Positions 1 to 10,580 of a DNA stretch of 64,000 nucleotides are shown here, piece by piece. The notes below the pieces were generated by a model. The model did not search any database. It saw only the letters and a program-made list of their open reading frames with translations, and had not been told where the DNA came from. How positions within the stretch are numbered: the stretch's first letter is position 1; every line of letters starts with the position of its first letter. The stretch spans positions 2,588,351-2,652,350 of the forward strand of contig OX336340.1 in assembly GCA_946902875.1 (NCBI GenBank), written 5' to 3'. The DNA is from Nematopogon swammerdamellus. Lineage: Eukaryota; Arthropoda; Insecta; Lepidoptera; Adelidae. Position numbers and translations under genes: made by a program.

Positions 1-207
1 TTGTTATTCTATTTATGGAAACTGACTCGGCTCTGGCTATCATCAAAGTCAAGGTCAAAGTCAAAGTCAAATTTTCATACAATGCATGTATATGCTATAG
101 AAATCGTTATTTTTTTTCTGTAGGTACAGCTCAGATTAAACACATATTCAAAATATAATATTGTTGAAAAAATTATTATAATAAAGTTCCCCAATAGCAT
201 TTGAAAA

Positions 208-297
208 ACCACCTAGTAAGGTAAGAAGGGAAGGTACCTACAGTTCAACGTAGAATCAGAAGCACGGTCAACCTCATCGGTCGAACGGTCACGCGTA
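208..297 (-). mobile_element. S1 SINE fragment, head side
   Basis: Read on the minus strand this carries the S1 block CGTGACCGTTCGACC...GTAGGTACCTTCCCTTCTTACCTTACTAGGTGGT, the piece just after the 5S-like head in complete copies such as 39283-39668. The body and A tail are missing. It is diverged from the other copies and so probably old. Confidence 0.6.
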
Positions 298-319
298 AAA
301 GCTCTATACAGTAACAATC

Positions 320-392
320 ACAAAATACAATGTATATGAAGTGCAAAGGCGGATTTATTCCTTACAGAGATATATTTCAGTCAACCTAGGTA
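320..392 (-). mobile_element. LINE-H 3' untranslated fragment
   Basis: The stretch GTGCAAAGGCGGATTTATTCCTTACAGAGATATATTTCAGTCAACC recurs at 29437-29572 and near 40595-40695. In the better copies the minus-strand sense runs GGTTGACTGG...TAAGGGATAAGTCCGCC to a simple-repeat tail. I read it as the 3' end of a non-LTR retrotransposon. No coding part is present, so the clade is unknown. Confidence 0.45.
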
Positions 393-393
393 T

Positions 394-870
394 AGGTTAA
401 TTAGGTAACCTTTAGATTAGTCAATCTTTAGGTTAGTCAATCTTTAGGCTAGTTAATATTTAAGTTAGTCAATCTTTAGGTTAGTCAGTCTTTGGTTAGT
501 GAATCTTTAGGTTAGTCAATCTTTAGGTTAGTCCATCTTTAGGTTAGTAAATCTTTAATTTAGTCAATCTTTACGTTAGTTTATCTTTAGGTTAGTCAAT
601 CTTAAGGTTAGTCAGTATTTTGTTAGTAAATCTTTAGGTTAGTCAATCTTTAGGTTAGCCAATCTTTAGTTTAATGAATCTTTAAGTTAGTCAATCTTTA
701 GGTTAGTCATTCTTTATGTTAGTTAATCTTTAGGTTAGTCAATCTTTAGGTTCGTCAGTCTTTGGTTAGTCAATCCTTAGGTTAGTAAATCTTTAAGTTA
801 GTCAATCTTTAGGTTTGTCAATCTTTAGGTTAATCAATCTTAAGTTTAGTCAATCTTTAGGTTAGTTAGG
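394..870. repeat. 16-bp minisatellite (AATCTTTAGGTTAGTC)n
   Basis: About 28 imperfect head-to-tail copies of a 16-17 bp unit. Variants include TTTGG, TTAAG and TTAGC, and a few units have one-base indels. It begins right after a LINE-H 3' end and stops at GTTAGGCAACCATC. The unit contains TTAGG, but this is not an insect telomere array because the pentamer is not itself tandem. Confidence 0.9.
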
Positions 871-1004
871 CAACCATCAAAGGATGGCTGCCTTTATCAC
901 AGCACAGTTATCAGGAATATTTTATTATTCGATTCAGTGTAACGGCGCGGCGCGGCGTTGCGTTTGCGTGCGCCAGAATTTGTTTCGCATTGACCGAACT
1001 GCAC

Positions 1005-1543
1005 ATTTCCAAAGTCTACTACGGGAGTGCTTCTGATTGGTGAAAGAGACGAGTCTGTCTCCGGCTCCGGCACCCCAGTGAACCTAGCGGAGAAAACGTT
1101 CAACATCTGACTGTTAACTGAATCCGATATTCGTTTGCTCGTTTCTGTTTTTTTGTGATTTCGATCTCGGTCGTGAGTTCGAGCCCCTTTTGTAATTTGT
1201 TTTTTTGTTTTTTTTTTGGTTAAGCTTTGTTCGGCTTTTAACGGTCATAGTAATTTTGTTTATAACCAAAAAAAATACTTTATTTTCTAAAGTACTAGTA
1301 AGTAAGTAAATAAAGTAGTAAGTAAAAGTCCGAGCAGGGTTTTACCTCCAAAAACTTTTTTGCCTTGTTAAGCATTGTTAGGATCTAAAAATTGTTTACG
1401 GTATTTTTTTATAACCACATAAAAAACATATTTTCGGAAGTACATAGGTACTTACTTACTTCCGAAATTAATATATTCCGCCAAAGTTCCTTCGTCACTG
1501 AGAACGACCAATCAGAAGCACTCCCGTAGTAGACTTTGGAAAT
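1005..1543. repeat. Inverted repeat, 37-bp perfect arms
   Basis: Bases 1005-1041 and 1507-1543 are exact reverse complements (ATTTCCAAAGTCTACTACGG...). They are separated by 465 bp of T-rich sequence that includes a box-B-like GAGTTCGAGCCCC. Perfect arms in a diverged neighbourhood suggest a recent inverted duplication or a foldback element. No clear target duplication was found outside the arms. Confidence 0.85.
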
Positions 1544-1913
1544 ATGCGACTGAACTCTGTGACCGAACTACCCCCTCTCCACCCCACAGCGACGGCAGCC
1601 ACAGTCGCGCGTCACAACCATATGTCGCCATGTCACTTCCGGCGTCCGCGTCCACGTTCCGGCGAAAAGACAATAAAACACCGATAAACCATGTCGGCAT
1701 TACTGAACTGGACTCTCCAATGAACGGACACTTTTAATACCCTGTTACACTCTCACGAGCTCATGCCGACCTCGTTCGAAATTCAAATATTAAAAAGATC
1801 GAATATAACGACAAAGTTCTAATCGAGTTCCAACTTTGAATGTGAATTTTATATAAACAGAACGTCGCAAATCCGCTTTTCAGTCAACGCGGAAAATGAC
1901 TAAACTATATGAG

Positions 1914-2022
1914 ACTAGGTTTTGCCCGCAGCTTCGCTCGCATAGCCTATATCCATCCTGAAGGTCGATTCTAAATATTGGTCAAAGACAAACTTTACCT
2001 CTTATAATATTAGTGTAGATGA
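1914..2022 (-). mobile_element. Short Helitron-like or deleted repeat
   Basis: On the minus strand it starts ATCTACACTAATATTATAAGAGG and ends GCGAGCGAAGCTGCGGGCAAAACCTAGT. This arrangement is common in lepidopteran dispersed repeats: a GC-rich hairpin just before a terminal CTAG followed by T. The copy is only about 110 bp, so most of the interior is missing. Class assignment is tentative. Confidence 0.4.
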
Positions 2023-2092
2023 GAATTTACCTGCAGTCAATGCTCATTGTTTTTGTCATATTTTCAATGTAGTCAATCAGTCAGTCAGCATG

Positions 2093-2335
2093 TAAACGTC
2101 GACTTCTGAACATACGCCTGTCAAATTTTCCTCCAATCCTCCCGGTCTTCAGCGGTACGGAACCACTACTTTCCGCCGACGTACTTGATTTCGTCGTCCC
2201 ACCTGACGGGTTGTCTTCCCACACTCAATTTTCCTATCCACGGCCGCCAGTGTAGGACACGGCTACTCCAACGGGTGTCATATCTTTGGCTAACGTGCCC
2301 AGCCCACTGCCACTTGAGCTTAGCAATACTTGTAT
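2093..2335 (-). pseudogene. RTE-type LINE, C-terminal fragment
   Basis: Minus-strand translation gives the hallmark tail of RTE-clade reverse transcriptases in order: KWQWAGHV, RVLHWRPW, GRQPVRWDDEI, then TAEDREDWRKI and QAYVQ. A stop interrupts it after GGK, with another near the end. Only the last ~80 codons of the ORF remain, as expected for a 5'-truncated insertion. The neighbouring copy to the right carries the same domain. Confidence 0.75.
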
Positions 2336-2654
2336 AGAATCACGTTCGTTATTTTTAGAAAGGGGCCAAAACTTGCTTTGGCAATGTTGATTACGTATTT
2401 GTCCCTTGAAGTGCTCTCTGACTTCTAAGCCCATGCCCTCGTAAACCACCTTAACCACAAATTTCAATCTACAAGCCAAGTGCGTTCCGGCCGATGACTT
2501 CAATCAAAGTTCTCCAAGTATCCCGACTTAATATTTCCCATCGCAAATAATATCTTGTCACTGAATATCACTTCTTGAATTTTGCACATTTCTGGAGAAT
2601 ATAATTTTGCGATCGTCGAAATTCTTAACTAAGTACGTATCGATCAGTTGGTAT

Positions 2655-3155
2655 CGGTGTAAGTTATGTCCACTGCTGGGCATACTCCTCTCCAATTTTC
2701 CTTCAATCTTCCCGGCCTTCAGCTGTACGGAACCAGTACTTTTCGCCGACTTGATTGAATGTCGTCGTTCCATCTGGCGGGTGGTCTTCCCCACTTGACA
2801 GTTGGAGGCTGACCGTGGTTCGGATTCCACGTAAAACTGTAGGTTCCTTCCCTTCTACCATACTAGGTGGTGGGGTTTAACCCGCCCGGGTTGATACGAC
2901 CGCACCGAATGAAAGGTCGGTCGAAGCGGCTATTTAAATAGTTCGTGTTTTCCGTCCAAGGGAAGCACTGACTGGCACCTAGTTCACCAAGGTGTTATGG
3001 GTTGACATTACAAAAGTTGTAGTTGATGTAGCCAACCGTGTCAGTTTCCGTGAAAAATCTCCGATTTCCTGTGCACGGCCGCCAGTGTAGGAGACGGTTA
3101 CTCTCGTATGCTGACGTGCCCATCCCACTGCCACATCAGCTGCTAAGCCAGCCGG
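2655..3155 (-). pseudogene. RTE-type LINE fragment split by an S1 SINE
   Basis: The minus strand encodes WQWDGHVS at 3155-3062, then, beyond the SINE at 2797-3060, GRPPARWNDDIQ and EDWRKIGEEYAQQWT followed by a stop. The two parts join in the order of the RTE C-terminus, so the SINE probably landed inside this LINE. A frameshift separates the DDI and EDWRK parts. Confidence 0.65.
2797..3060 (+). mobile_element. S1 SINE, 5'-truncated head
   Basis: Runs from GTTGGAGGCTGACCGTGGTTCGG (box-B-like) through TACTAGGTGGTGGGGTTTAACCCGCCCGGGTTG and GTTCGTGTTTTCCGTCC to GATGTAGCCAACCGTGTCAGTTTCCGTGAAA. The 5S-like head is missing and the body has a short deletion. It interrupts an RTE LINE fragment. Confidence 0.8.
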
Positions 3156-3225
3156 TGTCCAATACCGACTACTTTGGTGCGTCATTTACACATCAAAGTA
3201 GTCGTTTTAACCCCGACGAAAAAAG

Positions 3226-3345
3226 AGTAGTGTTATATTATAAGTTTAACGTGTGTGTATGGGAGTATGTGTGTATGGGTGTGACTGCCTGTGGCATCGT
3301 AGCTCCTAAACGGATGGACCGATTTGGGTGCGTTTTTTTTTAGAA
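3226..3345 (+). repeat. Dispersed repeat (ACGGATGGACCGATTTG family)
   Basis: TTATAAGTTTAACGTGTGTGTATG... to CTCCTAAACGGATGGACCGATTTGGGTGCGTTTTTTTT recurs on the opposite strand around 7100-7205. A further ATGGACCGATTTG-like piece follows near 3415. No ORF or termini could be fixed. The stretch from 3346 to 3950 is otherwise AT-rich with nothing I can name. Confidence 0.45.
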
Positions 3346-3954
3346 AAGCTGGTTTAATCGGGATGGTTGTTAGCTATGTTTGTAATCAAGTAATACAAAT
3401 TTATTATCTTAAAAAGTGGACCGATTTGCATGTTTTTTTTTAAAGCTGAAAATAAAAGTTAAATTACAAATTTTAAAAGTCCCGACCCTTAAAAAGAAAA
3501 AATAATTTCCGTTTACTTACTTAAAGGAGTCGGGGGACGGCTAAGTAAATACCCGCGCATCTCTGAGTTTTTATTTACAAAGATAATAAATTTTTGATTA
3601 CTTGATTACCTGATTACTTGATTATACGTATAAGTACGAATAATACATGTAATAAGGTGTATTCTAACAAACGAAAATGTATTGTCTCGTGAATTTCACG
3701 CATCGACGATTGTACCTTACTAAGAAACTAATTATACGAAGATCAATCGAAACCAATACCTGTTTACGTGAAACAGTTCGCGTTTGATATCCATTTGATT
3801 TTAGCGGACAAAGACACAAGGCAAGTAGGCATTCTGACACGGCACCTACAAATTTCAACGCAAATGTAAGTGCTTGCGTGACGTCCGCCTAGGCAGCTCT
3901 GTAGTGCTATTCATCGGCGTTTGATCCTCAAAGTAAAGCACACCGAGATTCGAC

Positions 3955-4033
3955 ATAAAACTGTAGTTTCCTTCCCTTACCTTACCCGTATAGCCCGTCC
4001 GAATTGGTACCACCGCACTGAATGAAGGTCGAT
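3955..4033 (+). mobile_element. S1/S2 SINE central fragment
   Basis: ATAAAACTGTAGTTTCCTTCCCTTACC...GAATTGGTACCACCGCACTGAATGAAGGTCG is the central block shared by the S1-type SINEs, lacking head and tail. From 4034 to 4730 I see only AT-rich sequence, with a short A-family end (TACGGAACCCTAAG) near 4386-4402. Confidence 0.6.
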
Positions 4034-4749
4034 TGATTTTCGTATATTTTCTTTAATATCTTTTAAACTATGCATTTTAAGATTATAAAATACATATATA
4101 TATTTATATTTGTTATAACGAGTCCTTTCCATTGAAAAGTCACATGATGGACTAGAAAAAAGAATTAAACTTTCTAATTTGTTACCCAAAATTTACCCTC
4201 AAAATCGGAATTCTTTCATTTACACTATATACGTGCTTGATTGGGTCATAATTAAACTTTATATATATGTACCAAATCTCAACTTCTTTCGTTAAGTAGA
4301 TTCGGAGAAAACAATGTGTGACATAGATAGACAGACAGACACGAGAGTGATTCTATTACGGTTCCGTTTTTTTTCCTCTTTTGAGGTACGGAACCCTAAG
4401 AACTACGAGTATAACTTCTCCTTGGTAATTTGTATAAACCACATATGTTATGTATGTTACATAACATTATTATACGCAATGTATGTATGTCTTTCATGCC
4501 ATTTATTCCCAACGAAAGGGGACAATTTTCATACTCCGACGACCTCATTTGTACGAGTCAAGTACATTTTCGTATTATAAAACGCGACGATACTGTCGTG
4601 TGTCTATAAAATATGTCTGTTCACAACTCATAGTTCGACAACCGTATCTGCTGAATTACGTTTTACATAATGGTTTATCATTAATGACGATGGTTTTGCG
4701 AACACCAGTCACACATCATACCTCAACTCGTCACACGCACACATCTCAC

Positions 4750-4785
4750 ATACACACACACACACACACACACACGCACATACAT
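4750..4785. repeat. (AC)n microsatellite
   Basis: A nearly pure CA run, continuing as degenerate CATAC/CACAC to about 4830. The long open frame across it is an artefact of the repeat. Confidence 0.85.
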
Positions 4786-4977
4786 TCAAACATACTTGCA
4801 TACATACCCACATACACCCTCACCACGCACCATCAGACATGCATGCCCACCCATAAGACTTAATATAATAATAATTATAATGTTTAAATATTTTTTTATT
4901 GGATACTATATATTAATTGAAAGGAAAACTTTATTTACATAAAATATAAAAAATTAAAACTACAGAAATAAACCTAC

Positions 4978-5205
4978 CTAACAAACATTAAAATAACTAT
5001 CAAAAGGGGCATTTTCAAATGTTCCTAGAACACTTGCTGCATTACCCCGCTGGATGGCAAGGCTTACCCTTTGAATGAAGTAGGCCCTTGATTGCGGGAC
5101 ACCAGTTGCGTCCACCAGCAGAGGCCCAAGCCTCTTCAAAAAGCTTTTGGCTTCACTGCTCCACGGACCGAGGGTTTCAACCGCAAACGCAACAAATTCG
5201 AAATA
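4978..5205 (-). pseudogene. Non-LTR reverse transcriptase, extreme C-terminus
   Basis: An open minus-strand frame without an ATG reads [19 protein letters not shown], then [28 protein letters not shown] and a stop near 4980. The VETxGPW and [12 protein letters not shown] signatures are typical of a family of insect LINE polyproteins. No frameshift is seen in about 70 codons, so the fragment is fairly young. It is 5'-truncated in AT-rich DNA at about 5205. Confidence 0.7.
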
Positions 5206-5249
5206 AAATAATAAAATAAATAATTAATAAATAATTGAAATACAGAATA

Positions 5250-5395
5250 TGTATGCCTGCCTATTTATTTTCCTCCAAGTACAGTCTCGGGTCCTTCAAG
5301 AGGGGCGTGAATGGACACCTGTCAGGCCGGCATGGCAATCGCAATCCCGCATACGACCGAATATCGATGAGCGTCGTTAGACACCTAATGGTTTC
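5250..5395 (+). pseudogene. LINE-G C-terminal fragment
   Basis: Plus-strand translation LFSSKYSLGSFKRGVNGHL followed by SGRHGNRNP matches the C-terminus of the LINE at 42767-45090 (FPSVYDLGSFKRRVKRHL, SRRHGIRSP). Only about 40 codons are present. Beyond it, 5536-5700 holds a hairpin-bearing repeat piece (CCGAGCTTCGCTCGG). From there to 6000 I see nothing further. Confidence 0.7.
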
Positions 5396-6127
5396 TTCTT
5401 TCTTCTTTCTTTCATTCATTAAAACAAATGTGTTTAATGTTTATCAAGTTTTAATGAATTTTGTTGTATATGTAGTTTTATTTTATCAAAACATAGATAA
5501 GTACTTAATATAACATATCAACTGATTATTAAAAGTACCTGGGCGACCGAGCTTCGCTCGGCGTCAATACCAATCACGATAAACTTTTAAAAAATCACAT
5601 TATCTAAATATAAAATTTCATCCAAATCGTTAGAGCCGTTTCCGAGAAACAAGATTAGCTCACTTGAAGTAATAGGATTGTTCCGACAGAAACACGGATA
5701 CGAGTAGAACAGTCGATACACAGTGAAATGTTTTCCCTATGCTAAAATTAAATTATTTCGAAGTGATCGCTCTATTTCATTAATATGCTAAGTCGTGCGG
5801 AATAGAATGCTCTTAACGCGAGCGAAGCCACGACAACGGCTAGCGGAACATAAAATCGTTCAAGCAGAACTACAGCAATATTTCAGAGTAATGTTCAAAC
5901 AAGGGTGCGTCTCATTTCAAATTGTTTCAGTTTCTCAAGCCAATCGAAACTTCATTCAGCCAGTGGGACCACGGAGATGAAAGGTGAGAGGACTTGCCAG
6001 AGGAACCCTAAAGGAAAAAAAACAACCGAGCCTGGCTGGTCAAACTGATCATAACTGAAATAAGCAAACTTGATACTTCACTTATGACAATTTTATAGCA
6101 TGAATAATTATAGTACTTAAAAAGAAA

Positions 6128-6512
6128 GTTTTTTTTAAAGAAACTGACACGGTTGTCTACATCACCTACAACATCCGTAATGGCAGCCCATAACACCGGA
6201 TGAACTAGGTGCCATGTCAGTGCTTCACTTCATTTCATGTCGGCAACACTGAACTGGACGGAATACACAAACTATTTACATAGCCGTTTCGACCGACGTT
6301 TCATTCAGTGCGGTGGTAACCCGGGCGAAATGAACCCTACCATCTAGTAAGGTAAGAAGGGAAGGGGCCTACAGTTTTACGTGGAATCCGAATCACGAGC
6401 AGCCTCCAACGGTCGAGCTGAGCAGTCACCCATCCATGAACTTACCGCGCCCAGGAGTGCTCAACAACAGTCAACATCCCACCAACCGCACCACTGAGCT
6501 ACCGCGGCTGAC
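6128..6512 (-). mobile_element. S1 SINE, near full length
   Basis: The minus-strand sense begins at 6512 with TGTCAGCCGCGGTAGCTCAGTGG (box-A-like). It continues through the 5S-like GTAAGTTCATGGATGGGTGACTG and the box-B-like GATTCGGATTCC, then the B1 body to CAACCGTGTCAGTTTC and an A-rich tail. Internal substitutions are frequent, so this is an older copy. Confidence 0.85.
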
Positions 6513-6961
6513 AAATCTTGCAAGATTACCCGACAAAAAATTCTATATTATATATCATTTCGTTTATGATATTTGCAACACGTAACGATGCCCAGAATCT
6601 AATAAAAACATGTGTCACCAGTGCGGAGAGTCTTAGCCTCCCCAATTCACCCATACGACTCCATGGTCCACCAATCACGCACCATTTAACTCCACGTGCG
6701 CATGCACACATACAATGACACGCCAACTACAATGGCGCATGTCCCCAGTTCGAGGTGACGTACCCAGTTCGCTGAGACCAATTCGTACCACCTCCCTTCT
6801 CCGTGAGTGGAACCGAAGGCGACTTTGTCAGTTCCAACTCCGTCTTCCTCGGTATGAATTATTACTAAGAGCTTCATTATTTCTCAGATAAATTGAAGAA
6901 CCTTCATCGAATGAATGTCTTTGAACTCCTCATAGTTACGAATTAATAAACGCCCTGGATA

Positions 6962-7086
6962 GTTGTATTGTATTGTATTGTGTTGTGTTGTGTTGTGTTG
7001 TGTTGTGCTGTGCTGTGCTGTGCTGTGCTGCGCTGCGCTGCGCTGCGCTGCGCTGCGCTGCGCTTCGTATCGTATTGTATTGTATT
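6962..7086. repeat. Graded pentanucleotide array (TTGTA to CTGCG)
   Basis: About 24 pentamers in register. The unit changes stepwise along the array: TTGTA x4, TTGTG x5, CTGTG x5, CTGCG x7, then back to TCGTA and TTGTA. Each step is a single transition. The frames opened on both strands are repeat artefacts. Confidence 0.9.
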
Positions 7087-7099
7087 TTAAGCTTTCTAA

Positions 7100-7275
7100 T
7101 AAAAAAAAACGCCCCAAATCGGTCCATCCGTTTGGAACCAAACAGACCCATCCATATACAAATACACACACACATTAAACTTATAACACCCCTATTTTTG
7201 CGTCGGGGGTTAATTAGCCCGCTTACGCGGTTGCACGGAAGCCTCGGTGCGCGAGTGTGACTCGCACTTGTTCCA
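7100..7275 (-). repeat. Dispersed-repeat end plus A-family hairpin end
   Basis: 7100-7210 is the reverse of the ACGGATGGACCGATTTG repeat seen at 3226. It is followed at 7228-7275 by CGGAAGCCTCGGTGCGCGAGTGTGACTCGCACTTG, the hairpin end of family A. The rest of the A element is missing. 7276-7600 shows nothing I can assign. Confidence 0.5.
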
Positions 7276-7604
7276 TATTCACCTAATGATTTAACAATAT
7301 ACCGCTAAGCACGTGCGAACAAATCCGCTAAGTTTATTCTCACTGTTTTCGCAAGTATTAAAGGCAGTGTCTGAGCAAACAAACACATCATAAACAAGGT
7401 AATCTAGTGTCGTAACACAAGCGTGGTCGCTCGAAAAACACTATTCAAATGTGCCAGCGCATTACCGCGCGCCGCAATAACCCGGCTCGTGGCTCGGCGG
7501 CGCGGGATACGCACGATGTGTCAAATGTCGATTACTGTTATAAGAAACTTGAATTTGTTCTAATGTTTTATAAACAGCCGACACAAATGGCTGCGCCAAA
7601 AAAG

Positions 7605-7690
7605 TTCAATGGAAGATCAGACACAACCAATACACCACTCCTCGCGAAACCACCCTCAGAGGGGCACCATGCCGGCTTTATGGCGGACAA
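7605..7690 (-). mobile_element. LINE-F 3' untranslated fragment
   Basis: The minus strand reads GCCGGCATGGTGCCCCTCTGAGGGTGGTTTCGCGAGG. This matches the sequence just after the stop of the better LINE-F copy (27410-27500: GCTGGCATGGCACC...TGGTTTCGCGAGG). The 117-codon plus-strand frame across it is a shadow. Confidence 0.6.
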
Positions 7691-7839
7691 AGGGGTTCTT
7701 GTAGAACTTTTTTTTTACACACCTTTTATTTTTATTTTCATTTTTCTAATTTGGAAAAACAAGCAGGAATTTACTTTCAGAACACAAGGTATTACAAAAT
7801 AAAATTGAGTATGTAAAAAACCAGCAACGTTTTTCACAT

Positions 7840-8010
7840 ATTGACATTTGAAGATCCTCAGGCTATAAATAAAATTATAATATGTATACACTCACCGGAA
7901 GACCGTTCCATATTTTCGCCGTACGGTACGATGCAGGATTTCGCAGGAACGATTTCGAAAAGCGATACGTTCTCAGAAGTTGAGTTTCAAGAAGGTATGG
8001 ATGTTCCGAG
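7840..8010 (-). pseudogene. LINE-F reverse transcriptase C-terminal fragment
   Basis: The minus strand translates HPYLLETQLLRTYRFSKSFL, then ASYRTAKIWNGLPVSVY, and after a stop SLRIFKCQ. These correspond to HPYVVDIRLLRTHRFSKSFL, RTARVWNCLPASLF and NLGVFKRR of the copy at 26890-27533. The 74-codon plus-strand frame here is its antisense shadow. Confidence 0.75.
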
Positions 8011-8169
8011 CGAGTCCATCCAGTGTGTCGGAAATGTTTGGCTAGATCGCCTACACCACTCTTAATGGCAGCTCATCACACCCATTGATAAACTGTAGGT
8101 GCCATGTCAGATAGATCTGATAGATAAACCAATATTTTAAATCAGATAGATGGGGTTACTCTCCTTACC

Positions 8170-8402
8170 CGATTTTTTTTGTGGATAGCGCGACATGTGG
8201 CATCGTTTCGCCTACAAGTAGGTGTCAAACGATGCCCATGGGCATTCTGTGATGCACCGGGATTGCGAATGCCATGCTGGCCTGACAGGAGCCTTTTCAC
8301 GCCCCTTTTGAAGAATCCCAGGCTGTACTTCGGAGGAAATAGATGGGCAGGGAGTGCGTTCCAGATTTTCCTGATTTTCCAGATACAGCGTGTGGGCATG
8401 TC
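8170..8402 (-). pseudogene. LINE-G C-terminus with 3' end
   Basis: Minus-strand translation KIRKIWNALPAHLFPPKYSL, then FFKRGVKRLLSGQHGIRNP and NAHGHRLTPTC. It runs without a stop into an A-run at 8178-8170 (TTTTTTTT on the plus strand). About 85 codons are open. It matches the C-terminus of the LINE at 42767-45090 and the plus-strand copy at 24946-25095. Confidence 0.75.
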
Positions 8403-8639
8403 AATAATAAGTTTAGTTGAATTTTTGAAATATCGATCTACAGTAGTCTCCTCAGGGATACTGGGTGCGTTATTACGTGTCGTTTTCGTAAAATAAACAT
8501 TGCGGCTGTGTTTCGCCGACTGGGGTGTGGTCCGCCACTGCCAGCCTCACTCGGCGTGCCACTTCCACGAAGATCGAGTCTGTTTACTGAGGCTACATAA
8601 GCGGAGTGTGCGACAAGATCATTTTGGAAGCGTTTTATT

Positions 8640-8985
8640 ATAATTGACAGTGGGAATTGTGAAAATTGAAGGACAGAGAAATTGTGTATGAAGAGAAATT
8701 TCTTTCGTTTGCAGCTGTCCCTTTGTTTTATATTTTCTTTTCCATTTATTGTATTTTACTAGTGGGATAAAACTAAAACCTTTTAGGTGTAATAAAAAAC
8801 GGGTGGCTTCGGGTGACGCCCGACAGAAGCGAAGGCTTCTACGTAAAAAAAAAGAAAATGGAAAAGAAAAAAATACCTGTAGAACTCGGGATTCGAACTC
8901 GCGTCCACCTGCGCGACATGTGTATTCGAAACTGTTAACGGTGACGGTCACCGGTGACGCTCACCGCGCGCCTTTCATTCCCACG
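8640..8985 (-). mobile_element. Candidate tRNA-like SINE with a nested hairpin repeat
   Basis: On the minus strand a head ends ACGCGAGTTCGAATCCCGAGTTC (box-B-like AGTTCGAATCC), followed by a T-rich run. Then comes GAAGCCTTCGCTTCTGTCGGGCGTCACCCGAAGCC, a second repeat. No convincing box A was found, so the tRNA origin rests on box B alone. The antisense frame is a shadow. Confidence 0.4.
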
Positions 8986-9270
8986 TTCGTGCGGAACATT
9001 AGATCCTTTTACACTAAATAAATCAATTCATTTGTATGAAAACTGTAACTTTTGATTTAAAGACTATTTTGTTACTATTGATCCCAATAATCATTTCCTA
9101 AATTTAATGTAGTGGGCGTTACAACACTCTGTATAATATCCTACCTCCATATCTTATCGCCGCGCCGCCAATACATATTACCTTATTGCAATGTATCGGG
9201 ATGTGCTGTTTACTCCCAACGACGAAGAAGTGGGACAAGCTTCCGTATGGGGTACGGAAACCTAAAAAAA

Positions 9271-9613
9271 ACCGGTCAAGTGCGAGTCGAACTCGCGTAC
9301 CAAGGGTTCCGTATCACCACGTCATGGTCATAGCCACTCACGCCATCTATGGATTAGTTAAAATGATTCATACTGTTTTCGGTAGATGGCGCGCATACAC
9401 TTTTTAGTTTCTTGTATGGGGACCTCGTGAATTTTTTACTTTTTCTAATTTTTTATTATTTGTCGTTATATGGGTCATAATAACACATATTCTGTGAAAA
9501 TTCCAACGGGCTATCTCTTACGGTTCAAGAGATACAGCTCTTGGACAGACAGACGGACAGACAGACGGCGTAGGCTTAGTAATAGGGTCGCGTACGACGG
9601 ATACGGAACCCTA
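9271..9613 (+). repeat. Family A repeat, complete copy
   Basis: Runs from CCGGTCAAGTGCGAGTCGAACTCGCG, through GTCATGGTCATAGCCACTCACGCCATCTATGG, CGCGCATACACTTTTTAG, ATTCTGTGAAAATTCCAACGGGCTA and a GACAGACG microsatellite, to TACGGAACCCTAAT. The 5' GTGCGAGT...ACTCGCG hairpin is conserved in other copies (25549, 27927, 40034). It has no coding capacity. The repeat is widespread in Lepidoptera in my experience; whether it is Helitron-, SINE- or MITE-like is unresolved. Confidence 0.75.
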
Positions 9614-10519
9614 ATAAAACGAAGGAATAATTGTCAATTATATCCACATGAAATGTAAGCGAAGTAAGTACTGCCAGTAAGTGGAACTCCGTACTACAGT
9701 AGTATCGTTAGCATTGTAGCCGGCCGGCAGTACCCATTGTCGAATCCATCCAAGCCGCTTAGAACTGTTAACGTTTTATGAATGTCTTTTGGCATATATA
9801 TTTTATTGGCATATATTATTAGTGATACATTAATTTAATCAATAATCCAACTTGAGGTATATATGTAAATGCAATCTTTTCTCTACACAATTTTCTGTAT
9901 ACTATATTGTAAAATTAATTTTAAAAAAATCGAGGGAGTCAGCATGTACACATGCAGTCGTCAAACTTAGTTCGTAAATTTAATGTTTGCGCAGTTTGAA
10001 AAAATGTTTTCGTAAGAAAAAATTTCAAATTTGGTAGCCCATATTGCCCCACCTAGGCTTCATACAAGATTTTGTTTGAAGTATTGAATAAAGTTAAAAC
10101 CTTTGTCTGTTCGTTAGAGTTTGTCTCGATTATGCAGCGTTAACGACTAAAGCCTGAGAGGTGTTTGAAGTTTGCGTGTTTTCGCATTTTTCAAAATATG
10201 CCAACTTGAAGGGCTGATTGGGGCCACAAGGGATGGATTGACAAAATAAAAATGTATCAGGTATTTGAAGTCGTTAGATGGATCTTTCGTCCGACATATT
10301 ATTTTGAATTGTTGTACGTAGTCTGGTTGCTGAGTACTAAGCGTCGCAAAGTACAAAAAACTCTTAATTTTTTTTAGTCGCATCCCCTTTCTTGAGCCCA
10401 AAGACGTTTAATAAAATTCTAGTCAAAATATTTAAAAAATAAGCAGCTGAAGTTGATATTTTCTTACTTATGTCATACATATTATTATGTTCACTGGTTG
10501 TTTATTCTATTTATTTTGT
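9614..10519. other. No recognisable feature
   Basis: AT-rich sequence with no long ORF, no repeat shared with other parts of the window that I could see, and no RNA gene signature. Confidence 0.5.
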
Positions 10520-10580
10520 TTATACAAAGCGCGACATGTGACCTCGTTTCACCTACAAGTAGGTCTCAAACTATGCCCAT
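10520..10580 (-). mobile_element. LINE-G 3' terminal fragment
   Basis: AAAGCGCGACATGTGACCTCGTTTCACCTACAAGTAGGTCTCAAACTATGCCCATGG is the same 3' end that follows the LINE-G ORF at 8172-8240 and 25010-25095. The 480 bp that follow hold only AT-rich and CA-rich sequence. Confidence 0.6.

Noticed and set aside
394..870. Interstitial telomere (TTAGG)n
   Set aside because: TTAGG occurs once per 16-bp unit and is never directly repeated; the true unit is AATCTTTAGGTTAGTC.
7449..7802. 117-codon gene with a C-terminal hydrophobic segment
   Set aside because: Its middle is antisense to a LINE-F 3' end and the hydrophobic part translates a T-rich run.
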